From assembly GCF_028290625.1 (NCBI RefSeq), contig NZ_JAQGJM010000012.1:1-64000 (forward strand): a DNA stretch of 64,000 bases. The letters are read 5' to 3'. A program made the position numbers and the translations under genes. Source of the DNA: Devosia sp. (GTDB lineage: Bacteria > Pseudomonadota > Alphaproteobacteria > Rhizobiales > Devosiaceae). Of this stretch, positions 8,017 through 17,149 are shown piece after piece. Each line of letters starts with the position of its first letter. Position 1 is the stretch's first letter. The notes under the pieces are model-generated. The model was given only the letters and a program-made list of their open reading frames with translations. It ran no database searches and had not been told where the DNA came from.

Positions 8017-10520
8017 TGCCCGCCCAAGGCCTCGCGCATCAATTCGTCGGCAGCATCCGCCATAGCAGATTCGCGGCCCTCGCCAAAAATCGGCTCCTTG
8101 CCGATATCGAGCATGACCGGGACGGCGAGCGGCGAGATGCGGTCCAGCGGTTTGTGCACGATGTGGGTGCGGATGCGGCGGAGCATGTGGCCAAGGCGTT
8201 CGATATCGAGCAAGCCCCTTGCGGCGTCGCGGCGGGTGGCCTGGATGAGGATGTGGTCGGGCTCGTGCTGGTAGAGCACGTCGTAGATCAGGTCCGACGA
8301 CATGGTGATCTGGCGGCCGGTCTTTTCCTTGCCGGGGTGGCGGCGTTCGATCAGGCCGGAAATGATGGCGCAGTTGCGGAAGGTGCGTTTCATCAGGGCG
8401 GATTCATCGAGCCAATCTTCAAGGTCGTCGCCCAGCATGTCCTCGGAGAAAAGGTCATCGAGCGAGAGGCGGTCGGTGCGGATCAGGGCGGAGAGATCGC
8501 CGAGGCCCCAGATGGCGAGGGCATATTCGGACGCGGTGAAGCCGAGCGGGCGGGCGCGGGCGCGTTCGAGGCGGCGGGTGAGCAGCATGCCCAGGGTCTG
8601 GTGCGCGAGGCGGCCTTCGAAGGGGTAGCAGACCATGTAGTTCTGTGCGCCGCGCGGGAAGGTTTCTACGAGCAAGCTGTCGCGACTGGGCACGACAGAG
8701 GCGAATTGCTGCAGGCGGAGCCAGTCGCTGACCGGGTCGGGCAGTTTGTGCCAGTCGTCGGGGGTGTCCATAATGCGACGGACGCGTTCTGCGAGGTACG
8801 TCGAGAGCGGGAACTTGCCGCCCATATAGGAGGGGATTTTCGGATCGGCCGATTGGGCGCGGCTGACGAAGACTTCATTGTCCTTCATGCCCTCGAAGGC
8901 GACGATCTCGCCGCCGAACATGAAGGTGTCGCCAATCGCCAGCGTGCCGAAAAAGTATTCCTCCATTTCGCCCAAGACGCGGCCGCCGCGGCCAATAGGC
9001 CCGGTTGTCTGGCCTTTTTTGAAGCCCCGGCTGCGGACGAGGCGAACGCGGACCATGGGTTCTTCGACGATGGTGCCGACGTTGAGGCGGTATTGCTGGG
9101 CCACTTGCGGATTGGCGATGCGCCACATGCCTTCGTCGGTTTTGCGCAATCGGGCATAGCGTTCGTAGGCGCGGAGGGCATAGCCGCCGGTGGCGACGAA
9201 ATCGAGGATACGGTCGAATTGGGCACGCGGGAGGTCCTTGTAGGGCCAGGCATGCTGGATTTCTGCATAGAGATGGTCGGCGAAAAACGGGGCGGCGCAG
9301 GCCATGCCCAAAATGTGCTGGGCGAGCACGTCGTAGCCGCCCTTAACGGGGTCTTCGCTGTCCTGATGATTTTCGGCGACGGCTTCGAGCGCCGCTTCGC
9401 ATTCGAGGACTTCGAAACGGTTGGAGGGGACCAGCATGGCCTTGGATGGTTCATCGAGTCGATGATTGGCGCGGCCGATGCGCTGGAGCATGCGGGAGCT
9501 GCCCTTGGGGGCGCCGACCTGAACCACCAGATCGACATCGCCCCAATCGATGCCAAGATCGAGGGTGGAGGTGCAGACGACGGCCTTGAGGTTGCCGGCG
9601 ACCATGGCGGCTTCGACTTTTCGCCGTTGTTCGACCGAGAGCGAGCCGTGGTGCAGAGCGATGGGTAGCATGTCGTCGTTGATGGCCCAGAGACCCTGGA
9701 ACAGCATTTCGGCCTGGCTGCGGGTGTTGACGAAGAGCAGCGTGGTTTTGTGGTCCTTGATGGTGTCGTAGAGGGCGCGGTGGGAGTAGTTGGCGGAGTG
9801 GCCGGCCCAGGGGAGGCGTTCGTCGGTTTGGAGGATCGACAGCGTGGGTTGAGCGCCGCCGTCCGCGGTCAGCAGATGGGTGGGAGCTTGCGGCGCGGGC
9901 TGGCCGATCCAGTCGCGCAGCAGGTCGGGCCGGGCAACGGTGGCGCTGAGGGCGGTGATGCGCATCTGCGGCGCCAGGATCGACAGGCGGGCGATGGCGA
10001 GGGACAACAGATCGCCGCGCTTGGAGGTGACGAGGGCGTGGAGTTCGTCGAGGACGATGCGCTTGAGCGAGCCGAACATGCGGGCGGCTTCGGGGTGGCT
10101 GAGCAGCAGGGCCATCTGTTCGGGTGTGGTGAGCAGAATCTGCGGCGGATCGATGCGCTGGCGGGCGCGGCGGCTGGCGGGGGTGTCGCCGGTGCGGGTC
10201 TCGACCTTGATCTTGAGACCCATCTCCGTGATGGGGATGGTGAGGTTGCGCGCGACGTCGACGGCGAGGGCTTTGAGGGGGGAGATATAGAGGGTGTGAA
10301 GGCCCTCGTGGCCGGGATTGTCGATGAGGTCGGTCAGCGTCGGCAGGAAACCGGCCAGGGTCTTGCCGGCGCCGGTGGGGGCGATCAAGAGGGCCGAGGC
10401 GCCTGCCTCCCAACTGGCGAGGACGTCGAGCTGGTGGGCGCGGGGCGACCAGCCCTTGGTTGCGAACCAGTCGGCGATGATGGGGGGAAGGCTCACGCTG
10501 GACGCCGGGGGCTTCTGCAA
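8013..10520 (-). CDS. Ligase-associated DNA damage response DEXH-box helicase (Lhr family)
   Basis: An 835-residue superfamily 2 helicase. It carries a Q-motif-like start (RAHQLDVLASWEAG), Walker A APTGAGKTLAGF, DEXH-type motif LDELHAL, SAT motif ALSATVA, and the C-terminal helicase motifs DLGIDWGDVDLVVQVGAP and QRIGRANHR. A long Lhr-specific C-terminal region follows. Members work in DNA repair with PdeM, encoded next on the same strand with a 4-base overlap. The start is uncertain: TTG at 10520 has weak ribosome-binding sequence, and GTG nine codons later is an alternative. Confidence 0.9.
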   Translation of the reverse strand: MQKPPASSVSLPPIIADWFATKGWSPRAHQLDVLASWEAGASALLIAPTGAGKTLAGFLPTLTDLIDNPGHEGLHTLYISPLKALAVDVARNLTIPITEMGLKIKVETRTGDTPASRRARQRIDPPQILLTTPEQMALLLSHPEAARMFGSLKRIVLDELHALVTSKRGDLLSLAIARLSILAPQMRITALSATVARPDLLRDWIGQPAPQAPTHLLTADGGAQPTLSILQTDERLPWAGHSANYSHRALYDTIKDHKTTLLFVNTRSQAEMLFQGLWAINDDMLPIALHHGSLSVEQRRKVEAAMVAGNLKAVVCTSTLDLGIDWGDVDLVVQVGAPKGSSRMLQRIGRANHRLDEPSKAMLVPSNRFEVLECEAALEAVAENHQDSEDPVKGGYDVLAQHILGMACAAPFFADHLYAEIQHAWPYKDLPRAQFDRILDFVATGGYALRAYERYARLRKTDEGMWRIANPQVAQQYRLNVGTIVEEPMVRVRLVRSRGFKKGQTTGPIGRGGRVLGEMEEYFFGTLAIGDTFMFGGEIVAFEGMKDNEVFVSRAQSADPKIPSYMGGKFPLSTYLAERVRRIMDTPDDWHKLPDPVSDWLRLQQFASVVPSRDSLLVETFPRGAQNYMVCYPFEGRLAHQTLGMLLTRRLERARARPLGFTASEYALAIWGLGDLSALIRTDRLSLDDLFSEDMLGDDLEDWLDESALMKRTFRNCAIISGLIERRHPGKEKTGRQITMSSDLIYDVLYQHEPDHILIQATRRDAARGLLDIERLGHMLRRIRTHIVHKPLDRISPLAVPVMLDIGKEPIFGEGRESAMADAADELMREALGGQ

Positions 10521-10577
10521 ATCATCAAAGAGCCTATATGATCGTGTTCAACACACAAAGCGGCACGGAGGTTCACG

Positions 10578-10871
10578 ATGAGCGAGCAAATGACGGAACG
10601 CGAGCGGCCTTCGAAACTGGAGTGGTTGCTGGGCGACCGGCCGGGCGCGCTGATCGTGCGGCTGGTGTTGATCTCGCTGGTGGTGGGGTTTCTGATGTCG
10701 GTATTCGGCGTCAATCCACAGAGCCTGGTCAATGGCGCGATCGAGCTGGTGCATGATGCCTTACGCGACAGCACCGGCCTGCTCCGCAGCTTTGGCTTTT
10801 ATGTGGTGACGGGCGCGGTGATCGTGGTGCCGGTGTGGCTGGTGCTGCGCCTGACGTCGCGGCGGCGGTAA
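10578..10871 (+). CDS. Small inner-membrane protein, DUF6460-like
   Basis: A 97-residue protein with two predicted membrane helices (LIVRLVLISLVVGFLMSVFG and FYVVTGAVIVVPVWLVLRL) joined by an amphipathic loop containing NPQSLVNGAIELV. The layout fits the small uncharacterised family DUF6460 of alphaproteobacteria. It starts an apparent three-gene unit: its TAA stop overlaps the ATG of the kinase gene by one base. No function is known. Confidence 0.75.
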   Translation: MSEQMTERERPSKLEWLLGDRPGALIVRLVLISLVVGFLMSVFGVNPQSLVNGAIELVHDALRDSTGLLRSFGFYVVTGAVIVVPVWLVLRLTSRRR

Positions 10872-11539
10872 TGACTGAGCGTTTGCAACTGACGCCGCAA
10901 TCGGCGCTGTCGCTTCTGGTCAGCCATATCTTGAGGATGGAAAGCGCGGCGGGGCACCGCATCGCGATCGGCATTGCGGGGGGGCCGGGGGCCGGCAAAT
11001 CGACGCTGGCGGCGGAACTGGTGACGATGCTCAACGCCACCAAGGTGGGCAGCGCGGCGCTGGTGCCGATGGACGGGTTCCACATGCGCCATGCCAAGCT
11101 GGAGGCGCTGGGGACGGTGGATTTCAAAGGCGCGCCGCATACATTCGAGGGGGCGGAATTCGTCAGCTTCCTGCACCGGCTCAAGCATGCCAATTCGGCG
11201 GTGATGGGACCGGGCTATTCGCGGCAGATCGAAGACGTGGTGGATAATGCCTTCACGGTGCTGCCCGATGTGCGGGTGCTGATCGTGGAGGGCAATTACC
11301 TGCTGCTGACCGATGGGCCATGGGCGGGGGTCAAGCCGCTGCTGGACTTTGCCGTGTTCATCGATGTGGACCGCGAGACGGTCAAGGCGCGGCTGCTGAA
11401 ACGCCATGCCGAGGCGGGGCTGTTCACCGAGGAGCGCAACCGCGCGCATATCGAGCGGACGGATATGCCGAATTTCGATCTGGTGAGTGCGTCGAAGGAT
11501 CGCGCCGACGTGGTGATCGCGCTGATCGTGGAGGGCTGA
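10871..11539 (+). CDS. Nucleoside/nucleotide kinase family protein (uridine kinase/phosphoribulokinase-like)
   Basis: A 222-residue P-loop kinase. Walker A is GGPGAGKSTLAAEL near residue 37. A substrate loop resembling the uridine kinase/PRK superfamily follows (MDGFHMRHAKLE), then a lid-type segment (HTFEGAEFVSFL). The Walker B-like strand is VLIVEGNYLLL, and the C-terminal part has the Arg-rich KRHAEAGLFTEE. Related rhizobial genes are often sugar kinases in fructose uptake operons, but the substrate here cannot be read off. I took the ATG at the upstream stop codon (TAATG overlap) rather than a start 12 codons earlier that lies inside the previous gene. Confidence 0.82.
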   Translation: MTERLQLTPQSALSLLVSHILRMESAAGHRIAIGIAGGPGAGKSTLAAELVTMLNATKVGSAALVPMDGFHMRHAKLEALGTVDFKGAPHTFEGAEFVSFLHRLKHANSAVMGPGYSRQIEDVVDNAFTVLPDVRVLIVEGNYLLLTDGPWAGVKPLLDFAVFIDVDRETVKARLLKRHAEAGLFTEERNRAHIERTDMPNFDLVSASKDRADVVIALIVEG

Positions 11540-11743
11540 ATGCAGCACTGGCTGGTGGCGCTGGCGATCATCGTCGGTGCGGTGATCGTGGCTGGCGCGG
11601 TGACGGCGCGACCGTCGGAATTCAGCCAGTGTGTCGGGGTGATCGGCGCAGGCATCGAACGCGACAATCCTACCGCGACACTCGATCCGCGCGATGTAGA
11701 AGTGCAGGCGGCGAAGATTTGCGCGGGATATGACGGCAAGTAG
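11540..11743 (+). CDS. Short protein with N-terminal membrane anchor
   Basis: A 67-residue protein starting directly after the kinase stop codon. The N-terminal hydrophobic stretch (WLVALAIIVGAVIVAGAV) is a membrane anchor or signal. The mature part has two Cys residues (FSQCVGVI and AKICAGYD). Tight spacing supports expression in the same unit. The family is not recognised. Confidence 0.6.
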   Translation: MQHWLVALAIIVGAVIVAGAVTARPSEFSQCVGVIGAGIERDNPTATLDPRDVEVQAAKICAGYDGK

Positions 11744-11792
11744 GTGAAGTCCTTCCCTCCCCGCCAGGGGGAGGGAATTTGGGTCGGAACTC

Positions 11793-12779
11793 TCAGCCCA
11801 GCGTAATCACGGTCTTGCCGAGGTCGCCGCGTTCGACGGCTTCGTGAGCGGCGACAATATCGTTGAGGGTCAGGACGCGGCCGATCTGATGGGTGAGCTG
11901 GTTGGCTTGCAAGGCGGCGGTGATGCCCTCTGCGGCCTCCTTATGGGCCTCGGCGGACATCACATAGACCAGCACGAAGCGGATGGTGGCATCGAGAAAG
12001 ACCATCGGCCAGAACGGCAGGGTCGGCTGGGGCACGGCATCGCTGGCATAGGTGGCGACGACGCCATTGGGCGCCAGGGTCTTGGCGATCAGGTCGAGAT
12101 TGGCGCCGAAAGCGACTTCGACGAAGCGGTCGACGCCCCTGCCCTTTGGATCGCCGGTGAAGGCCGCAATGCGGGCCGGCAGGTCATCGGTGTGGCGATT
12201 GAGGACCAGATCGGCACCAGCGGCCCTGGCGGATGCCGCGGCCTCATCATTGCCAACCGAGGCGATCACGCGAGCGCCACCATGCTTGGCGAACTGGATG
12301 GCGTAGCGGCCGACGGCGCCGGCACCGCCGGAGACGAACACAGTTTTGCCGGTAACGGGGCCATCGGCGAAAACGCAGCGATGGGCAGTCATGGCGGGAA
12401 TGCCGAGGCAGGCGCCTTCCTCGAAGCTGACGCCATCGGGGAGACGAACGGCCTTGTGGGCGGGGAGCGTGGTGAACTCGGCGGCGGAGCCATTCCAGCG
12501 GCCAAGCTGGGATTCATAGAACCAGACGCGCTCGCCGATGCGGCCTTCGAGTTCGGGGGAACCGACGCCGACGATTTCTCCGGCGCCGTCCTGATTGGGC
12601 ACGACCTGGGGGAAGGCCGGGGCGCCATTGCCGCTGCGGCCCTTGGTGTCGGACGGATTAACGCCCGAGGCGCGGACGCGGATCAGCACTTCGCCGGGCG
12701 CGGGCGTTGGCGTGGGCAATTCGCCGACCTGCAAGACGTCGCGGGCGGGACCCTTGGTGGAATACCAGGCAGCTTTCAT
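11793..12779 (-). CDS. NADPH:quinone reductase / zinc-type alcohol dehydrogenase superfamily (MDR)
   Basis: A 328-residue medium-chain reductase. The GroES-like half begins MKAAWYSTKGPARDVLQVGE and includes RASGVNPSDTKGR. The Rossmann half has VFVSGGAGAVGRYAIQFAK, a glycine motif for NADPH. No catalytic or structural zinc-ligand cluster is obvious, so it is probably a zinc-free quinone reductase type. The start at 12779 is preceded by AGAGGA; an extended upstream frame is not needed. It is divergent from an HxlR regulator 82 bases away. That arrangement is common for reductases induced by quinones or electrophiles, so control by that regulator is likely but inferred. Confidence 0.9.
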   Translation of the reverse strand: MKAAWYSTKGPARDVLQVGELPTPTPAPGEVLIRVRASGVNPSDTKGRSGNGAPAFPQVVPNQDGAGEIVGVGSPELEGRIGERVWFYESQLGRWNGSAAEFTTLPAHKAVRLPDGVSFEEGACLGIPAMTAHRCVFADGPVTGKTVFVSGGAGAVGRYAIQFAKHGGARVIASVGNDEAAASARAAGADLVLNRHTDDLPARIAAFTGDPKGRGVDRFVEVAFGANLDLIAKTLAPNGVVATYASDAVPQPTLPFWPMVFLDATIRFVLVYVMSAEAHKEAAEGITAALQANQLTHQIGRVLTLNDIVAAHEAVERGDLGKTVITLG

Positions 12780-12833
12780 TTGCACGTTCCTCTTGTTTCC
12801 CAGCCTAACTAGGTCTTTGATGCATCGACGAAC

Positions 12834-12858
12834 AGTACGTACAAAGAGAACATGTACT
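12834..12858. promoter_or_regulatory. Putative HxlR operator between reductase and regulator
   Basis: In the 82-base divergent spacer, AGTAC at 12834-12838 and GTACT at 12854-12858 form an inverted repeat, and GTACGTAC at 12835-12842 is itself palindromic. GTAC-containing operators are known for HxlR-family regulators. Binding here is inferred from position and symmetry. Confidence 0.5.
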
Positions 12859-12861
12859 ATC

Positions 12862-13242
12862 ATGAATGATAGCACCCCTATCCTGCCCCGCCCACGCCGC
12901 AAGGCCGGCCGCACCGGTTGCGCGGTGGAAGTGACGCTTTCGGTGATCGGGGGCCTGTGGAAGCCGGTGATCCTGTTTCACCTGCTCGACGGCAAATTGC
13001 GCTTCAACGCACTCTGCCGGATGGTGCCCAATGCCACCGCGCGCATGGTGACGCTGCAATTGCGCGAACTGGAACGGGACGGCGTGATCAACCGCATCGT
13101 TTATCCCGAAGTACCGCCGCGGGTTGAATATGAACTGACCGAGCTTGGGCGCTCGCTCGAGCCGGTACTGCTCAGCATGCGCAGCTGGGGCATGGGGTTT
13201 GCCTCGGACGAAGATCGGCAAGAGCTGCATGTGTGTCCCTGA
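12862..13242 (+). CDS. HxlR family winged-helix transcriptional regulator
   Basis: A 126-residue winged-helix protein of the HxlR type. It has the family opening Cys (GRTGCAVEVTLSVIGGLWKPVILFHL), the FNALCRMVPNATARMVTLQLRELERDGVINR recognition region (read as three adjacent motifs) and the wing VPPRVEYELTELGRSL. The N-terminal Cys is the redox- or electrophile-sensing residue in studied members. It lies divergent to the quinone reductase with a short palindromic spacer, so it probably controls that gene and itself. The start is the ATG after GTACTATC; the longer frame upstream runs across the reductase. Confidence 0.9.
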   Translation: MNDSTPILPRPRRKAGRTGCAVEVTLSVIGGLWKPVILFHLLDGKLRFNALCRMVPNATARMVTLQLRELERDGVINRIVYPEVPPRVEYELTELGRSLEPVLLSMRSWGMGFASDEDRQELHVCP

Positions 13243-13310
13243 TCCAAGCCTCGCGACAGTCGCCGCAACTTGCTAGACAGGGTGACCCCTTCGATTCCCC
13301 AGAGTGATCA

Positions 13311-14666
13311 ATGACCACGCCAGACGCCGCGCGCCCGCAATATCCATTCCAGGTGCGCCATGCCGATGTGTGGAAGATCGCCCTGCCCGCCTCGATCGCC
13401 TTCATCACCGAACCACTGGTGGGGTTGGTGGATATTACGGTGATCGGCCGGCTGGGTGATGCGGCGCTGCTGGGTGGGCTGGTGCTGGGCGCGCTGGTGT
13501 TCGACGTGATTTTCTCGATGGCCTATTTCCTGCGCATCGGCACGGCGGGACTGACGGCGCAATCGGTGGGCGCGCGCGATCCACGCGACGGCTTGCTGCA
13601 TTTTGCGCGGGCGCTGGTGCTGGCGGTGGGCATTGGCATTGCGATGATTGCGCTGAGTTGGCCCATCCTGTGGGCGGCCAATAGTCTGTTGGCACCAGAG
13701 CCGGGCGTGGCGGCGGCGCTCGGGGATTACTTCCGCTATCGCATCTGGTCGGCGCCGTTCGCGCTGATCAACTATGCACTGCTCGGTTGGTTTTATGGCC
13801 GCGCGGCCGCGACCACCGGCATGATGCTGCAAATGCTGTTGCATGGCGTGGATATCCTGGCGAGCATCTGGTTCGTCTATGGCCTGGGTTGGGGCGTGCC
13901 TGGCGCGGCCTTGGGCACGGTGCTGGGGCAAGGGATTGCGGCGCTGGTGGGGTTGGTGCTGGTGGCGCGGCACTATGGCGGGCTGGCCGCCATGCTGCGG
14001 CTGATCAAGCCGGGCGAATTGCTCGATGCCACGGGGCTAAAGCGCATGTTCGGGCTGAGCCGCGACCTGATGATCCGGTCGCTGGCGCTGATGGGGGCCT
14101 ATGCGTGGTTTGCGGCGCAAGGCTCGCGCATGGGCGAGGTGGCGCTATCGGCCAATGCGCTGCTGCTGAACCTGTTGATGGTGGTGGGCTATTTTCTCGA
14201 CGGGATCGCGCAGGCGGCCGAGCAATTGAGCGGCAAGGCGGTGGGCGCCAACTGGCGGCCGGCGTTCGACCGGGCCTATGGGTTGAGCTTTCAATGGGGT
14301 TTGATCCTGGCGGGCGGGCTGGGGCTGCTGTGGTATTTCGGCGGGCCGACTGTGCTTGGCTTCATGACCACCAATGAGGCGGTGCGGCAGGAGGCGATGA
14401 ACTATCTGTGGATCGCGGCGCTGTGTGCGCTGAGCTTCATGCCGGCCTTCGTGTTCGACGGGATTTTGGTGGGCACCACGCTCAACACTGTCATGCGCGA
14501 CGGCATGGTGATCTCGCTGATGGTGTTCCTCATTGCCGCGCTGATCCTGCAGCCGCTGTTCGGCAATCTTGGATTGTGGGCCGCCATGCATGTGTGGTTC
14601 CTCGCCCGAGGCGCGATCTATTGGTGGGCGTTGGAGAGGAAGAAGGCGGGGCTGTTTACGGGGTAA
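13311..14666 (+). CDS. MATE family efflux transporter (DinF-like)
   Basis: A 451-residue protein with about 12 hydrophobic segments in two halves. The first helix region, KIALPASIAFITEPLVGLVDI, has the DinF/NorM-type motif with a conserved Pro and Asp. Later segments such as IGTAGLTAQSVGARDP resemble the MATE intracellular loop. MATE pumps export cationic or metabolite substrates using Na+ or H+. It stands alone between the HxlR gene and a family B repeat. The substrate is unknown. Confidence 0.9.
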   Translation: MTTPDAARPQYPFQVRHADVWKIALPASIAFITEPLVGLVDITVIGRLGDAALLGGLVLGALVFDVIFSMAYFLRIGTAGLTAQSVGARDPRDGLLHFARALVLAVGIGIAMIALSWPILWAANSLLAPEPGVAAALGDYFRYRIWSAPFALINYALLGWFYGRAAATTGMMLQMLLHGVDILASIWFVYGLGWGVPGAALGTVLGQGIAALVGLVLVARHYGGLAAMLRLIKPGELLDATGLKRMFGLSRDLMIRSLALMGAYAWFAAQGSRMGEVALSANALLLNLLMVVGYFLDGIAQAAEQLSGKAVGANWRPAFDRAYGLSFQWGLILAGGLGLLWYFGGPTVLGFMTTNEAVRQEAMNYLWIAALCALSFMPAFVFDGILVGTTLNTVMRDGMVISLMVFLIAALILQPLFGNLGLWAAMHVWFLARGAIYWWALERKKAGLFTG

Positions 14667-14784
14667 GGGGCCTGAGTGAAGGGATTGCATCGAGGCCGTC
14701 CGATTCACGGTGTCACCCCGGCACAGGCCAGGGTCCATCCTACAGCAAATAGATCGGGTTTTTTCCCTTGCCATCCCCCACCAA

Positions 14785-14865
14785 CCTTCCCCCGGACTTG
14801 ATCCGCGGGCCACTCTCAACCCGGCACAAGCGGTGAGAGGCCCGCGGATCAAGTCCGCGGGAAGG
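14785..14865. repeat. Family B inverted repeat, copy 2
   Basis: The arms at 14785-14811 and 14839-14865 are reverse complements built on GGACTTGATCCGCGGGCC, with one base difference in the left arm (CCCCCGG for CCCGCGG). It lies between the convergent MATE and pyrD genes. Nothing else is seen in the 229-base gap. Confidence 0.85.
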
Positions 14866-14895
14866 CCAGTGGGTGGGGGGAAATAGGCGCAAATA

Positions 14896-16005
14896 CTAAA
14901 GCTGGATTTTACCCGCCGCCCACTCCGCCGTGTGGCTACCCACGAGTTGGCTGATATTGGTTTTGCCCTCGGCACGAACCGCAGCCGTAAGGCCGCGCTT
15001 GATGCGGTCGAGCAGGTCGAGCCCGCCGAAGACCAGCGCCGAATAGAGCTGCATGGCATTGGCGCCAGCCTGGATTTTGGCCACCGCGCTTTGCGGGGAG
15101 TGGATGCCGCCGACGCCGATGATCGGCAGGTCACCGACGCGCAGGCGGGTTTGTGCCAGGCGCTGGGTGGCCAGATCGAACAGGGGCTTGCCGGAGAGAC
15201 CGCCGGTTTCGGCTGCATTCTCCATGCCGGCGACGGTGTCGCGGGTGATGGTGGTGTTGGAGACGATGAGGCCATCGAGGTCGGTCGCGAGGACCACCTT
15301 GGCAATGGCGTCGAGGGCGGCTTCGTCGAGGTCGGGGGCGATCTTGAGGAAGACGGGCACGCGGGTTTTGGCTTTGGCGCGGGCATAGAGCACGTCGCCC
15401 AAGAGGCGCCGCAGGGCTTCGTCGCCCTGGAGGTTGCGCAGGCCCGGGGTGTTGGGCGAGGAGATGTTGACGGTCAGGTAATCGGCCAGGTCGGCGAAGC
15501 GATTGACGCCCAGCACGTAGTCGGCGACGAAATCCTCGCTGTCCTTGTTGGCGCCGATATTGACGCCGAGGGCCGCGGGAATGCGCTGGCCTTTGAGCCG
15601 GGCGAAGGCGGCGTCATGGCCTTCATTGTTGAAGCCCATGCGATTGATGACACCCTCGGCGCCCATGATGCGGAACAGGCGCGGCTTGGCATTGCCGGAC
15701 TGGGGGCGCGGGGTGACAGTGCCGATTTCGACCATGCCGAAACCCATCTGAGCCAGCGGGCGGGGGACTTCGGCATTTTTGTCGAAGCCCGCGGCCATGC
15801 CGACGGGATTGGGCAGGTCGAGGCCGCAGAGCGAGGTGCGCAATTCGGGCGCATCGGGGTGGTTTTGATGGGGGGCCAGACCCAGGCGCAAGGCCGTGAT
15901 GGTGGCGCCGTGGGCGGTTTCGGCATCCATTTTCAGCAGAGCCTGCTGGCTGAGCCCCTGCACCAGCGGCAGGCGCAGCAATGGCGAAAGCGGCGCGAAA
16001 ATCAT
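14896..16005 (-). CDS. pyrD: Quinone-dependent dihydroorotate dehydrogenase (class 2)
   Basis: A 369-residue class 2 enzyme of pyrimidine synthesis that oxidises dihydroorotate to orotate with FMN and passes electrons to quinone. The N-terminal helical membrane-contact region (PLLRLPLVQGLSQQALLK) is present. Then come the FMN barrel motifs NPVGMAAGFDKNAE, VEIGTVTPRPQSGN, INRMGFNNEG, and NISSPNTPGLRNLQ with the class 2 catalytic Ser in this loop. IVSNTTITR and IIGVGGIHS near the end contact FMN and phosphate. Length fits class 2. Its start overlaps the end of the DUF952 gene by 4 bases. Confidence 0.95.
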   Translation of the reverse strand: MIFAPLSPLLRLPLVQGLSQQALLKMDAETAHGATITALRLGLAPHQNHPDAPELRTSLCGLDLPNPVGMAAGFDKNAEVPRPLAQMGFGMVEIGTVTPRPQSGNAKPRLFRIMGAEGVINRMGFNNEGHDAAFARLKGQRIPAALGVNIGANKDSEDFVADYVLGVNRFADLADYLTVNISSPNTPGLRNLQGDEALRRLLGDVLYARAKAKTRVPVFLKIAPDLDEAALDAIAKVVLATDLDGLIVSNTTITRDTVAGMENAAETGGLSGKPLFDLATQRLAQTRLRVGDLPIIGVGGIHSPQSAVAKIQAGANAMQLYSALVFGGLDLLDRIKRGLTAAVRAEGKTNISQLVGSHTAEWAAGKIQL

Positions 16006-16355
16006 TGAACCGCCTCGGGCAGCACGCAGGAGCCATCGGCGGCGACGCTGACCGGCGCCTCCCAGGCGACGGCGGATAGCGGCAATGCGCCATAGTAATG
16101 GGGGAAAAGCTGGCCGCCGCGCGAGGGCTCCCAGACCAGTTTTTCACCCAGGTCTACGCTGCGCACGGCGAGCAGGACGAGGTCGGATTGGCCGGCGAAA
16201 TGCAGGCGCAGGGTTTCGGCCAATTGGGGGGCGGTGGACAGGTGCAGATAGCCGTCCTTGGCATCGATGGGCATGCCGGGGAAGCTGGCCGCGCCGCGTG
16301 AGGGGGCGTAGATGGCCTCGGTGGCAATCTTGTAGATCAGGTCTAAATTGGTCAT
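16002..16355 (-). CDS. DUF952 domain protein
   Basis: A 117-residue protein matching the DUF952 pattern: YKIATEAIYA at the start, DGYLHLSTAPQLAETL in the middle, and LVWEPSRGGQLFPHYYGALPL near residue 75. The family is small, cytosolic and of unknown biochemical function; it is often found before pyrD in alphaproteobacteria, as here with a 4-base overlap. The start is ATG at 16355. Confidence 0.85.
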   Translation of the reverse strand: MTNLDLIYKIATEAIYAPSRGAASFPGMPIDAKDGYLHLSTAPQLAETLRLHFAGQSDLVLLAVRSVDLGEKLVWEPSRGGQLFPHYYGALPLSAVAWEAPVSVAADGSCVLPEAVQ

Positions 16356-16489
16356 GGGCGGACCCTAGCGGCGGGCCGATAGGTGCGCAAGCGGGCAGTC
16401 GGCGAGCGGGCTTTACAATGGGGGGAGATGGGCCTAAATAGGATATAATTCCGCATATAAGATTGATTTCCTGTTCGGATTATCCGGTC

Positions 16490-17131
16490 ATGCTGTCACA
16501 TAGAGCCATTTGGGATGGTATCGACGCGCTGGCGCGGCGGCAGGGTCATTCCGTGTCGGCGCTGGCCAAGCTCGCCGGACTGGACGCGACGGCGTTCAAC
16601 GTCTCCAAGCGTGTCAGCAAGGATGGGCGGGAACGCTGGCCGTCGACCGAGAGCATTTCCAAGATTCTCGATGCCACCGGGGAGAGTTTTGACACTTTTC
16701 TCAATGGCACGGGGGCATTTATGCAAATCTCCGATGCGCCGAGCATGCGCACCGTGCCTTTGCTGGGGCTGGCGCAGGCTGGGTCGGGCGGGTTTTTCGA
16801 TAGCGCGGGGTTTCCGGTCGGGCAAGGCTGGGACGAAGTTGCACTGCCGACGCCGGGCGAGGCGGGGATTTATGCGCTGGAAATCCACGGCGATTCCATG
16901 GAGCCGCTGTATCGCGAGGGGGACCGCGTGGTGGTGTCGCCGACCCAGCAGGTGCGGCGTGGGGACCGGGTCGTGGTCAAGACCCGCGATGGCGAGGTGA
17001 TGGCCAAGATCCTCGCCCGCCAGAGCGCCAAGCAGGTTGAGCTGCATTCCCTCAATGCTGCGTATGAGCCGCGGGTGCTGGAGATGAGCGAGATCGAGTG
17101 GATCGCCCGGATTATTTGGGCGAGCCAGTAG
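16490..17131 (+). CDS. HTH/S24 peptidase-type transcriptional repressor (LexA/CI-like)
   Basis: A 213-residue repressor. The N-terminal HTH is atypical (ALARRQGHSVSALAKLAGLD). The C-terminal S24 domain has the self-cleavage Ser in IHGDSMEPLYREGD and the Lys in GDRVVVKTRDGEVMAKIL. S24 repressors can respond to RecA or act as stable repressors with this fold. The regulated genes are not apparent. The start is the ATG after TATCCGGTC; an earlier TTG would add nine residues. It ends in a hairpin shared with the convergent gene. Confidence 0.9.
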   Translation: MLSHRAIWDGIDALARRQGHSVSALAKLAGLDATAFNVSKRVSKDGRERWPSTESISKILDATGESFDTFLNGTGAFMQISDAPSMRTVPLLGLAQAGSGGFFDSAGFPVGQGWDEVALPTPGEAGIYALEIHGDSMEPLYREGDRVVVSPTQQVRRGDRVVVKTRDGEVMAKILARQSAKQVELHSLNAAYEPRVLEMSEIEWIARIIWASQ

Positions 17132-17141
17132 CTCGCCCAAA
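17115..17141. terminator. Bidirectional hairpin between convergent genes
   Basis: The arms TTTGGGCGAGC (17115-17125) and GCTCGCCCAAA (17131-17141) pair perfectly around a 5-base loop that includes the stop codon of the S24 gene. The A/T ends on both sides suit termination in both directions. Confidence 0.65.
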
Positions 17142-17149
17142 CGTTTGCG

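Noticed and set aside
8154..9668. A 504-codon plus-strand frame opposite the helicase
   Set aside because: It is antisense to a well-defined DEXH helicase and has no motif of its own.
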